Source: JACCZX01 sp963829995 (GTDB lineage Bacteria; Pseudomonadota; Gammaproteobacteria; Burkholderiales; Burkholderiaceae_F). Taken from it: a stretch of DNA of 64,000 bases. Below are positions 44,249-53,992 of this stretch, piece by piece (within the stretch, counting starts at the first letter, position 1; each line of letters opens with the position of its first letter). The stretch spans positions 310,001 to 374,000 of the forward strand of contig CAWHKW010000004.1 of NCBI GenBank assembly GCA_963829995.1. The letters run 5' to 3'. Both the position numbers and the translations under genes were made by a program. Under the pieces are notes generated by a model. It was not told where the DNA came from. It saw only the letters and a program-made list of their open reading frames with translations, and ran no database searches.

Positions 44249-46939
44249 ATGTCTAAAGCATTGATCATCGCCGAAAAGCCTTCCGTGGCCGCGGATATCG
44301 CGCGCTCGCTGGGTGACTTCGTCAAGCACCAGGACTATTTCGAGAACGACCAGTACGTGTTGTCGTCGGCGGTGGGCCATTTGCTCGAGCTGCGCGCTCC
44401 CGAGCAATACGACGTCAAGCGCGGCAAATGGACGTTTACGCATTTACCGGTAATCCCGCCGCACTTCGATCTAGCGCCGATCGCGAGGAGCGAAGCGCGG
44501 TTGAAGGTGCTGATGCGGCTTCTCAAGCGCAAAGACGTCGGGCAACTGATCAATGCGTGCGACGCCGGCCGCGAAGGTGAGTTGATCTTCCGTTACATCG
44601 TGCAAGCGGCGAAGGCGAAACAACCGGTGCGCCGGTTATGGCTGCAGTCGATGACGCCGGCTGCGATTCGCGAAGCGTTCGAGCAATTGCGAACCGACGA
44701 CGAGATGATGCCGCTGGCGGACGCTGCGCGCAGCCGCTCCGAGGCCGACTGGCTGGTCGGCATCAACGGCACGCGCGCGATGACCGCATTCAACAGCAAA
44801 GAGGGCGGCTTTTATCTGACAACCGTCGGTCGAGTGCAGACGCCGACGCTGGCGATCGTCGTCGAGCGCGAAGACAAGATCCGGAAGTTTGTTTCGCGCG
44901 ACTACTGGGAAGTGCGGGCTAGCTTCGATGCAAAGGCCGGAACGTACGAAGGCCGCTGGTTCGATCCGAAGTTCAAGAAGAACGACGATGTCGATGCACG
45001 TGCCGAGCGCTTGTGGGATGCACAGAACGCGACTGCGATCGCCGATGCATGCCGCGGCAAGACGGGCACCGCGACCGAGGAGGCGAAGCCAAGCACCCAA
45101 CTGGCACCGTTGCTGTTCGACTTGACTTCTTTGCAGCGCGAAGCGAACTCGAAATTCGGATTCTCCGCGAAGACCACATTGTCGATCGCGCAAGCGCTTT
45201 ACGAGCGGCACAAGGTGTTGACCTACCCGCGTACCGATTCGCGCGCGTTGCCAGAAGACTATGTCGCCGTCGTGCGCAAGACGATGGACGCTCTAGGCGG
45301 CACTACGCCGTATCGCGAGTTCGCAAAGAAAATTGTCAAGCAAGGATGGGTGAAGCCGAACAAGCGCGTGTTCGACAACGCGAAAGTTTCCGACCACTTC
45401 GCGATCATTCCGACGCTGCAGACGCCGAAGCACCTGTCCGAGGTCGAAGCGAAGCTGTATGACCTCGTCGTCAAACGCTTCTTGTCGATCTTTTTCCCCG
45501 CGGCCGAGTATCTGGTGACGACCCGCATCACCGAGGTCGAGGGTCATGCGTTTAAAACCGAAGGCAAGGTCCTGGTCGAACCCGGCTGGCTTGCGATCTA
45601 CGGGCGCGAGGCGATGCAGGAGCAGGGGTCGCTGCCGAAGATCGATCAGGGCGAGCGTGTCAAAGCCACCGACGTGCAATCGATTGCACTCGCAACACGC
45701 CCGCCCGCGCGCTACACGGAAGCGACGTTGTTGTCGGCAATGGAGGGCGCAGGCAAGCTGATCGAAGACGATGACTTGCGCGCCGCGATGGTGGGCAAGG
45801 GGCTCGGCACACCGGCGACGCGCTCGCAGATCATCGAAGGATTGATCGATCAGCGCTACATGGTGCGCGATGGCAAGGATTTACGGCCAACGCGCAAAGC
45901 GTTCGATCTGATCACGCTACTCAAGGGTCTCGATATCGAGGAGCTGACCGCGCCAGAATTGACCGGCGAGTGGGAGCACAAGCTGTCGCTGATGGAGCAC
46001 GGGCAGCTAAAGCGCGATCTGTTCATGAAAGAGATCGCGGGGATGACGAAGAAAGTCGTCGACCGCGCCAAGAGTTATCAATCGAACACGGTGCCGATCG
46101 ATGATCCCGCCACACTGGCCGCGCCGTGCCCGACTCCGGGTTGCAAAGGCAAGATTGTCGAAAACTATCGGCGCTACGCATGCACGAAATGCGAGTTTTC
46201 ACTGCCGAAACACCCGGGCAGCCGGACGTTTGAAGTCGAGGAAGTCGAACAGCTGCTGCGCGATCGCACGATCGGGCCGTTGAACGGTTTCATCAGCAAA
46301 ATGGGGCGGCCTTTTTCAGCGGTGCTGAAAATCACGCCGGAGTTGAAGATCGAATTCGATTTCGGACAAAGCAATGATGACGGCAGCAGCGACCCGATCG
46401 ATTTTTCGAAAGCGACACCGATCGGTCCGTGCCCGAAGTGCGGCGGCCGCGTCTTCGAGCAGCCGATGTCATACCTCTGTGAAAACAGCGTCGGATCCGA
46501 GAAGCGTTGCGACTTTCGCTCTGGCAAGGTCATCCTGCAGCAGCCGATCGATTCGACACAAATGGCCAAGCTGCTGAATGAAGGGCGGACCGATGTCATG
46601 CGCGGATTCGTTTCGAATCGCACTCGGCGAAAGTTCTCGGCCTTTCTGGTGCGCAAACCCGATGGCACCACCGGCTTCGAGTTCGAGCCGCGGCCGGCAA
46701 AAGCCGGAGCGCCCGCCAAACGCTCCGGCAAGACCGCCAATGGTGTCGCAGTCGCAACGCCGCCTACCGCCACACTATCGAAAGGGCGGGTTCGCCCTGC
46801 AGTCGTCTCGAGCGCGGCCCCGGTGGTTCCCCTGAAAGCACGCAAACAGACGCGCAAGACCAGCGGTACGGTGGCTCGCAAGACCACCGCCAAAGCCGCG
46901 CGTAACGCCGGCAGCAGGAAACCCGCGGCACGTAGCTAG
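44249..46939 (+). CDS. topB: DNA topoisomerase III
   Basis: The protein of 896 residues is a type IA topoisomerase. The TOPRIM domain opens with LIIAEKPSVAADIA and holds the metal-binding region NACDAGREGELIFR. The active-site tyrosine is in LTYPRTDSRALPEDY near residue 328. Two C-terminal zinc-finger-like regions follow (CPTPGC...CTKC at about 630-650 and CPKCGG...CDF at about 727-755), then a basic, low-complexity tail of about 80 residues. It decatenates DNA and resolves recombination intermediates. AGGAGG is found upstream. topB after smg is normal in this group. Confidence 0.93.
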   Translation: MSKALIIAEKPSVAADIARSLGDFVKHQDYFENDQYVLSSAVGHLLELRAPEQYDVKRGKWTFTHLPVIPPHFDLAPIARSEARLKVLMRLLKRKDVGQLINACDAGREGELIFRYIVQAAKAKQPVRRLWLQSMTPAAIREAFEQLRTDDEMMPLADAARSRSEADWLVGINGTRAMTAFNSKEGGFYLTTVGRVQTPTLAIVVEREDKIRKFVSRDYWEVRASFDAKAGTYEGRWFDPKFKKNDDVDARAERLWDAQNATAIADACRGKTGTATEEAKPSTQLAPLLFDLTSLQREANSKFGFSAKTTLSIAQALYERHKVLTYPRTDSRALPEDYVAVVRKTMDALGGTTPYREFAKKIVKQGWVKPNKRVFDNAKVSDHFAIIPTLQTPKHLSEVEAKLYDLVVKRFLSIFFPAAEYLVTTRITEVEGHAFKTEGKVLVEPGWLAIYGREAMQEQGSLPKIDQGERVKATDVQSIALATRPPARYTEATLLSAMEGAGKLIEDDDLRAAMVGKGLGTPATRSQIIEGLIDQRYMVRDGKDLRPTRKAFDLITLLKGLDIEELTAPELTGEWEHKLSLMEHGQLKRDLFMKEIAGMTKKVVDRAKSYQSNTVPIDDPATLAAPCPTPGCKGKIVENYRRYACTKCEFSLPKHPGSRTFEVEEVEQLLRDRTIGPLNGFISKMGRPFSAVLKITPELKIEFDFGQSNDDGSSDPIDFSKATPIGPCPKCGGRVFEQPMSYLCENSVGSEKRCDFRSGKVILQQPIDSTQMAKLLNEGRTDVMRGFVSNRTRRKFSAFLVRKPDGTTGFEFEPRPAKAGAPAKRSGKTANGVAVATPPTATLSKGRVRPAVVSSAAPVVPLKARKQTRKTSGTVARKTTAKAARNAGSRKPAARS

Positions 46940-46987
46940 TGCGACGCTCAACGACGAGTTGCCCATTCGGCAGTTAAGAAGAACAGC

Positions 46988-47977
46988 TTGGACTCGGTCA
47001 ACGCCGTCCGTCGCCGGCTGCTCGGCGCTTCGTCAGCCGCTGCACTCAACCTGGCATCGGGCGCGGCTGTCGCGCAGCTTTCTTCCGGCCGAACATTGCG
47101 CATCGTTCTGACGGCGCCGCCCGGCTCGTCGATCGATGTGCTGGGCCGCGTGGTCGCTGAAAAACTGCGCGAACGTCTCGGCCACACGGTGTTGGTTGAA
47201 AATAAACCCGCCGCCGGTGGCACAGTAGGAACGCAGGAGATCGCCACCGCCGCACCCGACGGCAACACGATCGGGCTGTCGTTCACCGGTCCGCTGGCGA
47301 CGGCGCCGTTTCTTTACTCGAAGCTTCCGTATGACCCGGTCAAGGACCTGGCGCCAATCGTGCTGGTCGGCACAGCGCCAAACGTGCTGGCGGTGTCCAG
47401 TGCATTGCCGGTCAATTCGTTCAAAGAGTTTCTTGCTTACGCGCGGCAGCGCCCCGGGCAGCTGAACTACGCCTCGGTAGGCAACGGCAGTGCATCCCAC
47501 TTGTCGATGGAACTGCTGAAGACCGAAGCCGGATTGTTTCTGGTTCACATTCCATTCAACGGCGCGCCGCCCGCGGTCCAGGCGACCGCCGCGGGTGATG
47601 TACACGCCGTGATGTCGAACCCAACGACACTGCTGCCGGTCGTGCCAACGGGCCGCATCAAGTTGCTCGCGGTCACCAGCCGTGCGCGCTGGCCGGCGTT
47701 GCGCGATCTACCGACCATTCACGAAAGCGGTTTCCCTGACTTCGAAGCCATCGCGTGGAATGGATTCGTTGCGCCGGCAGCTACTCAGCGATCGCGCATC
47801 GACGAGCTCAATCGCGAGGTCAACGCGATCCTTACGATGCCGGACGTGAAGTCGCGCATCGACGCTGCAGGGTGGCAGATTGGTGGCGGCACGCCCGAAT
47901 CGTTTGCGGCTTTTATGCGCGCCGAACGCGCTCGGTGGCAACCGGTGATCAAGCGCAGCGGGGCGCGCCTGGACTAG
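46988..47977 (+). CDS. Bug-family tripartite tricarboxylate transporter receptor
   Basis: The protein of 329 residues has an RRRLLGASSAAALNLASG export signal. The Bug-family body includes RIVLTAPPGSSIDVLGRVVAE, VENKPAAGGTVGTQEIA and LNYASVGNGSASHLSMELLK. These periplasmic receptors bind carboxylic acids and number in the dozens in Burkholderiales. No TctA or TctB membrane genes adjoin it, so it is an orphan receptor. It starts at TTG 46988, a weak start; no better in-frame codon precedes the signal peptide. Confidence 0.88.
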   Translation: MDSVNAVRRRLLGASSAAALNLASGAAVAQLSSGRTLRIVLTAPPGSSIDVLGRVVAEKLRERLGHTVLVENKPAAGGTVGTQEIATAAPDGNTIGLSFTGPLATAPFLYSKLPYDPVKDLAPIVLVGTAPNVLAVSSALPVNSFKEFLAYARQRPGQLNYASVGNGSASHLSMELLKTEAGLFLVHIPFNGAPPAVQATAAGDVHAVMSNPTTLLPVVPTGRIKLLAVTSRARWPALRDLPTIHESGFPDFEAIAWNGFVAPAATQRSRIDELNREVNAILTMPDVKSRIDAAGWQIGGGTPESFAAFMRAERARWQPVIKRSGARLD

Positions 47978-48096
47978 GAATCCCTGCAAAGCTACTGGCG
48001 GGCCGATCTTGCGCCTGCGGTGCTCAACGTACGTCTTGTACGCCTCCGCTCCTCGGCGCAACCTCAGCCCGCTCGCTACGCTTTTCAGAACTTCCT
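47978..48096. other. Intergenic region between two convergent genes
   Basis: This 119-bp gap lies between the stop codons of the Bug receptor and the HDOD gene. It contains a short inverted repeat, CGTAC-GTCTT-GTACG near 48029-48043, and a GC-rich flank. No T-tract follows the stem, so a terminator is possible but not shown. No reading frame is supported. Confidence 0.3.
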
Positions 48097-49359
48097 CTAG
48101 TTCATGGTGATCGCGTCGGCCGCGGCCAGCGAAGACAACAGTGCCGCATTGATCTGCCCCATCGATACGCCGACCAACTGCCCGGCGCGCTCGGAGCCGA
48201 TCGCGTCGCCGCGCTCGATTACTTCGGCCAACGCGAGATACACGCCATAGACGCCTTGATGCGCGCGCACCGCATCGAGCACAGGTCGCGGCAGCGCCGC
48301 CGACGCGAACAGCCGTTCATGCGAATGGCCGGTGATCTGCTGCAGCAACGAAAATGCGCCGACAGCGAAAAGGTCATCGCGCACTCCGCCCACTTGCGTC
48401 GCGAGCGCCTCCAGAAAGAAGCCGCGCTGCACCGCCATGTACACGAGCGGCATCGAGCGCGTACTGGCGGACGACACGCCGAGCAGCAATACCAGCCACC
48501 GCACCAGCCGTTTGTAGCCGAGCACCAGAATCGCGTGCCGCAGCGAAGTGATCGGTGCGTTTTGCGCGGAGCTCGGCGCGAATGCCGGGCTGTTGATCAC
48601 GGACAGCAGCATCAGTGCGAGGCTCGGTTCATTCTTGAAAGCGCGTTCGAGCGCGATCACGTCGGCGTCGCCCTGAATCAGGCGCACGATGTCGAGCACC
48701 GCACGGCGCGTCGGTTCGAGACCCGCGGACGGTTCAACCATCGGCTCGTCGAGCGGCCATCCGATCGTCGCCTGCGCACCATGCGTCAACGCCGATTCGA
48801 CATCGGAGCGCGTGTGGACGTCGCGCACCCATAGCGCGGGCACACCATCGTGCTTGCCGGTGCCTGGCGCATCGATGACGGCCGCGAACAGGCGGTGCGA
48901 ATCGCGCGGCAGCGGCTGCGTTGAGCTGCGCAGCACAAATCGGTGTCCGTCTTGATGGGCCGCCTCGAGCAGCGGGAGTTGGCGGGCCGTGAGCGCGTCG
49001 GCGCCTACTTCCAGCATCACGTTGGCCTTGCTTTTCCACTGTCCGATCGTCTGCAGATCCGAACTCAGCGACAACGGCGTCGGTGCGAGAACGACGATTC
49101 CACGCGAGGGCGACGTCGTTTGGTCGGCCAGCGCCGCGATGACGGCTCCTAGAGTCGCCGCGGAAGTTGCCTCCGCCGTGCCCGGCGTGACGCTGATCTC
49201 GATCCGCACGCCGAGAACACGGCGATCGCGACCCACGATCGGCCGCCACCCGAGCCGCAGGTGATCCAGCGCCACACCTTGATCGGTGGCGTGCTGGGTC
49301 TCGTCGAGTCGGAGCAGGGAGCCGTCCATACCTGATCTTCGGCGCCAGACGACGCTCAC
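48097..49359 (-). CDS. HDOD-domain signalling protein with degenerate N-terminal domain
   Basis: The protein of about 420 residues has a C-terminal HDOD domain (about 205-400) with FKNEPSLALMLLSVINSPAF and SLRHAILVLGYKRLVRWLVL. The N-terminal half resembles a degenerate EAL domain, as in YuxH-type proteins: it lacks an EAL motif and the metal-binding acidic residues, so it is unlikely to cleave cyclic di-GMP. The GTG at 49359 or the ATG at 49329 may be the start; neither has a strong ribosome-binding site. It diverges from the membrane/spermidine-synthase gene. Confidence 0.8.
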   Translation of the reverse strand: MSVVWRRRSGMDGSLLRLDETQHATDQGVALDHLRLGWRPIVGRDRRVLGVRIEISVTPGTAEATSAATLGAVIAALADQTTSPSRGIVVLAPTPLSLSSDLQTIGQWKSKANVMLEVGADALTARQLPLLEAAHQDGHRFVLRSSTQPLPRDSHRLFAAVIDAPGTGKHDGVPALWVRDVHTRSDVESALTHGAQATIGWPLDEPMVEPSAGLEPTRRAVLDIVRLIQGDADVIALERAFKNEPSLALMLLSVINSPAFAPSSAQNAPITSLRHAILVLGYKRLVRWLVLLLGVSSASTRSMPLVYMAVQRGFFLEALATQVGGVRDDLFAVGAFSLLQQITGHSHERLFASAALPRPVLDAVRAHQGVYGVYLALAEVIERGDAIGSERAGQLVGVSMGQINAALLSSLAAADAITMN

Positions 49360-49528
49360 TTGAACGCGGCGGACGCCCGAAAAGCCTGACTTCGGGGCGA
49401 CTTCAGCGCTTCACCGCACTTGCCTGCGCATCGCTCGGGCACCGCCATCGACGCATGCGACAATCGCGCGCCTTTCGCGCCGGCAACCGGCGTTTTCGGC
49501 CCCATTTCCCGTTTTCCCCCACGAGTCG

Positions 49529-51601
49529 ATGCCGCTTTTCGCTTCCACCATCCTGCTGTCGGCGTTTTTGCTGTTTCTGGTGCAACCGATCATCGCCAAG
49601 CAGATCCTGCCCTGGTTCGGCGGCACCTCGGCGGTCTGGACCACGTGCCTGGTGTTCTTTCAAGTGGTTCTGCTCGCGGGGTATACGTACTCGCATCTGG
49701 CCACGCGCTACTTGTCGCCCAAACAGCAGGCGCGGTTGCACATTGCGCTACTTGTCGTGAGCTTGTTGTTCCTGCCGATCATTCCGAGCGAGGCTCTGAA
49801 GCCGGCCGCGGGCGCCGACGCGGCGTTGCGCATCGTCTTGCTCTTGATGGCAACGATCGGGCTGCCTTACTTTCTGTTGTCGTCGACCGGCCCGTTGCTG
49901 CAAAAGTGGGTCGCGCCGCGCTTTCCCGAGAAAACCGTCTACCGGCTGTTCGCGCTCTCCAACTTCGGCTCGTTGATTGGATTGCTTGCGTTTCCGTTCG
50001 CGATCGAACCGTTTACGACGTCGCACGCGCAATCGATCGTCTGGAGCGCCGCCTATGCGCTGTTCGCAGTCGCGTGCGCAGTGTCGGCATGGAAAGCATC
50101 TGAAGGCGTTGCAGACGCGGTCGCAGCCCCTATCGCGGCCGAGCCCCAGAGTCCCGCTCCGACCCTTGGCGACTACGCGCTGTGGCTCGCGTTTGCCGCG
50201 CTCGGATCGGTGCTGTTGCTGGCGACCACCAGTCACATCACGCAAAACATCGCGTCGGTTCCTTTCTTGTGGGTGCTGCCGCTGTCGCTGTACTTATTGA
50301 CGTTCGTCGTGGCGTTCGAGGGCAGGCAAGGCCGCGGCTGGTATCAACGAGCGTGGTTCCTGTTTCCGACGTTGCTGCTGCTGGTAACGATGGCGGCCGG
50401 GCTGTCCGCCAACCGCGGCGTGCTTGACGTCAGCCTCGCGGTTCCGCTGTACACGGTCGGCATGATGATGGCGGCATTTTTTTGCAACGGCGAGCTTGCT
50501 CTGAGCAAGCCGGTGCCGCGCTACCTGACTCAGTTTTACCTGACGATTTCGCTCGGCGGTGCACTCGGCGGCATGCTGGTTGGCCTGGTGGCACCACGCA
50601 TCTTTCCGACGTACTTCGAGTTGCCGGTTGCACTGGTGCTGCTCTCTTCGCTCGCCGTGTTCGTGGCGCGCAAAACTCGATGGCTGATCGGCCCGGCGGT
50701 CGTGGCGACGCTGGCGACCGCGTGGTTTGGCAGCGAGTACATCGGATTTTTGCGCGATGAAGTCGTGTACATGCATCGAAACTTTTACGGGACGCTGCGG
50801 GTGAAGGAGCAGGGCGAGGGCGATAAGCAGGTGCGCAGGCTGTTGCATGGCGTGATCCTGCATGGCGAGCAGCCGACGATCAGTGCGAACCGGCTCGAGC
50901 CCGGTACGTATTACGCGCGCACGTCGGGAGTCGGCCGCGCGATCGAAGCGAAGCAAAGCGAAGGGCCGGTGCGGCTCGGCTTCGTGGGCCTCGGTGTCGG
51001 CACGTTGTCGGCCTACGGCCGTGCCGGCGATGTGGTCCGGTTTTACGAGCTCGATCCGGACGTGCTGGCGTTGGCCAAGAATCAGTTTTCATACCTGAAC
51101 TCGTCACCGGCCGCGATCGAGTTCGTGATCGGCGACGCGCGACTATCGATGGAGCGCGAGCTCTTGTCGAGTTCATTGCAGAACTACGACGTGCTGGCGA
51201 TCGACGCTTTCTCGAGCGACTCGATACCCGTGCACCTGATCACCTCGGAAGCGACCGCGCTGTTTTTCAAGCACTTGAAGCCCGATGGCATCCTGGCGTT
51301 TCACATCTCCAACCGCTTCCTCGACCTAAAGCCGGTGTTGGCCAACATCGCGCAAGCCAACGGGTTCGAAGCAAGGCTGGTGACCGATTCGCCCGGCGAT
51401 GACAGTCCCGCTTCGATCACAGATTGGGTGCTGCTGGCGCGGTCGTCGACGGCGTTTGCCCATCAGCGGCTGGCAGAAGTCGTCGAGACCATCGAACCGA
51501 ACAATCATTTCTCACTCTGGACCGACCAGTTCAACAACTTGATCGACGTGCTGAAGTCGAATCCGATCAACGAGCTCCGGCGCTTGATCGGGCTCACCTA
51601 A
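49529..51601 (+). CDS. Fused membrane domain / spermidine synthase-like protein
   Basis: The protein of 690 residues has about ten membrane segments in residues 1-420, opening with STILLSAFLLFLVQPIIAKQ, a hallmark of the fused MFS/spermidine synthase group. A cytoplasmic aminopropyltransferase-like domain follows at about 430-690. The nucleotide-type motif is GFVGLGVGTLSAYG and the acidic strand is RFYELDPDVLALA, followed by LAIDAFSSDSIPVHL. The usual GGGDG of true spermidine synthases is replaced, so the chemistry is uncertain. It may process polyamines or related metabolites at the membrane. Confidence 0.85.
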   Translation: MPLFASTILLSAFLLFLVQPIIAKQILPWFGGTSAVWTTCLVFFQVVLLAGYTYSHLATRYLSPKQQARLHIALLVVSLLFLPIIPSEALKPAAGADAALRIVLLLMATIGLPYFLLSSTGPLLQKWVAPRFPEKTVYRLFALSNFGSLIGLLAFPFAIEPFTTSHAQSIVWSAAYALFAVACAVSAWKASEGVADAVAAPIAAEPQSPAPTLGDYALWLAFAALGSVLLLATTSHITQNIASVPFLWVLPLSLYLLTFVVAFEGRQGRGWYQRAWFLFPTLLLLVTMAAGLSANRGVLDVSLAVPLYTVGMMMAAFFCNGELALSKPVPRYLTQFYLTISLGGALGGMLVGLVAPRIFPTYFELPVALVLLSSLAVFVARKTRWLIGPAVVATLATAWFGSEYIGFLRDEVVYMHRNFYGTLRVKEQGEGDKQVRRLLHGVILHGEQPTISANRLEPGTYYARTSGVGRAIEAKQSEGPVRLGFVGLGVGTLSAYGRAGDVVRFYELDPDVLALAKNQFSYLNSSPAAIEFVIGDARLSMERELLSSSLQNYDVLAIDAFSSDSIPVHLITSEATALFFKHLKPDGILAFHISNRFLDLKPVLANIAQANGFEARLVTDSPGDDSPASITDWVLLARSSTAFAHQRLAEVVETIEPNNHFSLWTDQFNNLIDVLKSNPINELRRLIGLT

Positions 51602-51637
51602 ACCATCGGGCACGTCGTTCGCTCACCAAAAATCTCC

Positions 51638-52153
51638 ATGCCTACGCAGCGCAAACCTCGCATCATCGTCAAAAACTCGCGCGTTCACGGACGCGGCGTC
51701 TATGCAGCGCGCCGGCTGAAAGCCGGCGAAAACATCATCGAATACAAAGGCCAGCGCATCCCCTGGAAAGAGGCCGACCGGCGGCCGCCTTCGAACCCGG
51801 AAGATCCGTATCACACGTTTTTCTTTTCGCTCGATGACCAGAAAACGGTCATCGATGCGGGCGTCGGCGGCAACGCAGCGCGCTGGATCAACCATTCGTG
51901 CGATCCCAATTGCGAGACCGAAGAGACGGATGACGGCCGGGTGTTCATTCAGGCGATGCGCGATATCCGCCCAGGCGAAGAGCTCAACTATGACTACAGC
52001 CTGACGATCGAAGAGCGCCTGACGCCGACGCTGCGCAAAAACTACGAGTGCCGCTGCGGCTCAGAAAACTGCCGCGGCACGATGCTCGGCCTGAGCAAAC
52101 GGCAGATGCCGAAAACTGCCAAAGCTTCGAAGGCCCGCCGTAAACCGGCTTGA
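51638..52153 (+). CDS. SET-domain protein-lysine methyltransferase-like protein
   Basis: The protein of 171 residues has a complete SET core: RGVYAARRLKAGENIIEYKG near the start, the pseudoknot motif WINHSCDPNCETE, and GEELNYDYSL with the catalytic tyrosine. The post-SET cysteines lie in YECRCGSENCRG, which would bind zinc with the upstream cysteine. A basic tail follows. Such SET proteins resemble eukaryotic histone methyltransferases but are widespread in bacteria; substrates here are unknown. It lies 37 bp after the spermidine-synthase-like gene. Confidence 0.87.
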   Translation: MPTQRKPRIIVKNSRVHGRGVYAARRLKAGENIIEYKGQRIPWKEADRRPPSNPEDPYHTFFFSLDDQKTVIDAGVGGNAARWINHSCDPNCETEETDDGRVFIQAMRDIRPGEELNYDYSLTIEERLTPTLRKNYECRCGSENCRGTMLGLSKRQMPKTAKASKARRKPA

Positions 52154-52219
52154 AGCTTCGCGCATTAGTCCACACGTTCGATAGCGCGAACTCTTGCCCA
52201 GGCCTAACGTCCAAACGCA

Positions 52220-53110
52220 GTGAAAAATTTCCTCGCTCGTCCGCTGACTCTGCTGTTAAGCGCCCTTGCCATCGGCGGTGGCGCGGTCGGCTGCGCATCG
52301 CTTGACGAATGGCAACGGCAAGCGATTTTTGATCCGAGAAACGGCAATCAACGCTGGTTTTCCGAACCGTTGCCCGGCACTGAGGAGTTCGACGTCAAGC
52401 TCGCCAACGGGCATCAACTGCACTTCTGGTACGTGCCGCAAGAAGACGCCAAGCGCGCGCCGACAGTGCTGTATCTGCATGGCGCCCGCTGGAATTTAAA
52501 CGGCAGCGTGTTTCGGATGTCACGCTGGGCCGATCTCGGATTCAACGTGCTCGCGGTCGACTATCGCGGCTTCGGCAAGAGCACCGAACTGCTTCCGTCA
52601 GAAGAGACCGCTTACGAAGATGCGCGCGTTGCCCTCGAGGAATTGAAGCGCCGGCAGCCCGATCCTTCGCGCAGATTCATCTACGGGCACAGCCTGGGCG
52701 GCGCATTGGCGATCGATCTGGCGGCAGGGCCGCTGAGGAATGCAAAGAACGAGGTCGGCGGCATCATCATCGAGTCTACGTTCACATCGATTCCTGCGGT
52801 CTTGCGCGGCATGAAATACGGCTGGGTGCCCGGCATCGGACTGGTGGTGACGCAGCCATTCGATTCCGCCAACAAGATCAGCAAGGTTGAAACGCCGCTG
52901 CTGATCATTCACGGCACTGCCGACGGTGTTGTTCCGCACGCGATGGCTGACGAACTGTATGAAGCCGCCGCCAGCAAGGTAAAGAAGGTCATCAAGATCG
53001 AGGGCGGCACGCATTCGGGCGCGAGTCGCGTCGGCGGTGCCGCCTATCGAGATGCGGTGCTCGACTTCGTGCGGCGCAGCTCGCAAAGCGCCGCGGAGAT
53101 CAAGGGATAG
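52220..53110 (+). CDS. Exported alpha/beta hydrolase, probable lipoprotein
   Basis: The protein of 296 residues starts at GTG and has a hydrophobic leader ending in a lipobox-like AVGC. The alpha/beta hydrolase fold follows: the oxyanion region VLYLHGARW, the nucleophile motif YGHSLGGALA with serine near residue 158, an acid in HGTADGVVP and a histidine in GGTHSG. It resembles the FrsA/YqkD-type family often annotated as DUF1749 or BAAT-like peptidases. The substrate is unknown. It lies 66 bp after the SET gene. Confidence 0.83.
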   Translation: MKNFLARPLTLLLSALAIGGGAVGCASLDEWQRQAIFDPRNGNQRWFSEPLPGTEEFDVKLANGHQLHFWYVPQEDAKRAPTVLYLHGARWNLNGSVFRMSRWADLGFNVLAVDYRGFGKSTELLPSEETAYEDARVALEELKRRQPDPSRRFIYGHSLGGALAIDLAAGPLRNAKNEVGGIIIESTFTSIPAVLRGMKYGWVPGIGLVVTQPFDSANKISKVETPLLIIHGTADGVVPHAMADELYEAAASKVKKVIKIEGGTHSGASRVGGAAYRDAVLDFVRRSSQSAAEIKG

Positions 53111-53126
53111 CTGCCCCTCGCCGTCG

Positions 53127-53870
53127 CTAGTGTCTCCGTGGGCGCTCTTTCAGGTTCGTGATCTGCCCGATCTTCCACGGCCGCATACCGAGCACGATCC
53201 CGATCGACTGCCGCTGATCCGGCGGCAAAGTGCTGTCGAGCTCCGCCAACTCGTTGAACTCAGCGGCCAGCCGGTCGAGCTTGCGATGGACCACCGCGAA
53301 TGATGCCGGCGAAACATCGCGAAACTCGAAACGAAAATTGCCGCCGTAACGATCGAATTCGACCGCGAGAAACTCGGCCATCGTGCGCTGGCCATGTTTT
53401 GCGCGAATCGCCCCGCTCGGCCGCAGCCGCAGGTGCCGCCCGACTTTGAGCTTCACCTTGTTCGCCGGCAAAAGTTCGATCAGATGCAAGCGGTCGAGCT
53501 TGACCAGCAGCTTGGTCAACTCGGCTTCGGTTAATTCGTAGCGCGTCAGGATCTGGGCCGGCTGCCAGTCGTTGAACAGCAGGTAAAACACGCCCATTAG
53601 GCGAGGCTCCAGCGCGAGCGCATTTTCCTGCGGCTCGGTCATTTCTTCGGGCGCATCGCCCGCACCGCGTGCGAGTTTCGCCAATTCGAAAAAATCGAGC
53701 TCAAGCGCGGCCAGCACCTGTTCCAGTCGATTCAACGTGAACGTCCGCTGCGAAAAAAGCCGCTTTACGCTGGCCTCGGACATCCCGATGCGGCGCGCCA
53801 ACTCGGCGTAGGTGATGTGCCGGCTTTTCAGCACCCGCTTTAGCGACTCGATCAATTGCTCGGTACTCAT
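53127..53870 (-). CDS. XRE-family helix-turn-helix regulator
   Basis: The protein of 247 residues has an N-terminal XRE helix-turn-helix (about 8-65; ITYAELARRIGMSEASVKRLFSQ and TLNRLEQVLAALEL). A C-terminal ligand-type domain of about 170 residues has no family I can name. The ATG at 53870 matches the start typical of these proteins; the longer frame overlaps the divergent promoter region. It is transcribed divergently from the CarF-like desaturase, with a 122-bp gap, so it may regulate that gene. Confidence 0.83.
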   Translation of the reverse strand: MSTEQLIESLKRVLKSRHITYAELARRIGMSEASVKRLFSQRTFTLNRLEQVLAALELDFFELAKLARGAGDAPEEMTEPQENALALEPRLMGVFYLLFNDWQPAQILTRYELTEAELTKLLVKLDRLHLIELLPANKVKLKVGRHLRLRPSGAIRAKHGQRTMAEFLAVEFDRYGGNFRFEFRDVSPASFAVVHRKLDRLAAEFNELAELDSTLPPDQRQSIGIVLGMRPWKIGQITNLKERPRRH

Positions 53871-53992
53871 TCGTGCGCCCCCGCGTGCCCGCAGTATCGA
53901 TAGCCGATACGTTATCAGCCAGGCGCAAGACGCCGCCAGCACGTCGCCGATTCTGTGCACGCCGCGATGTCGCGGTATGCCTTAAGGAACGT

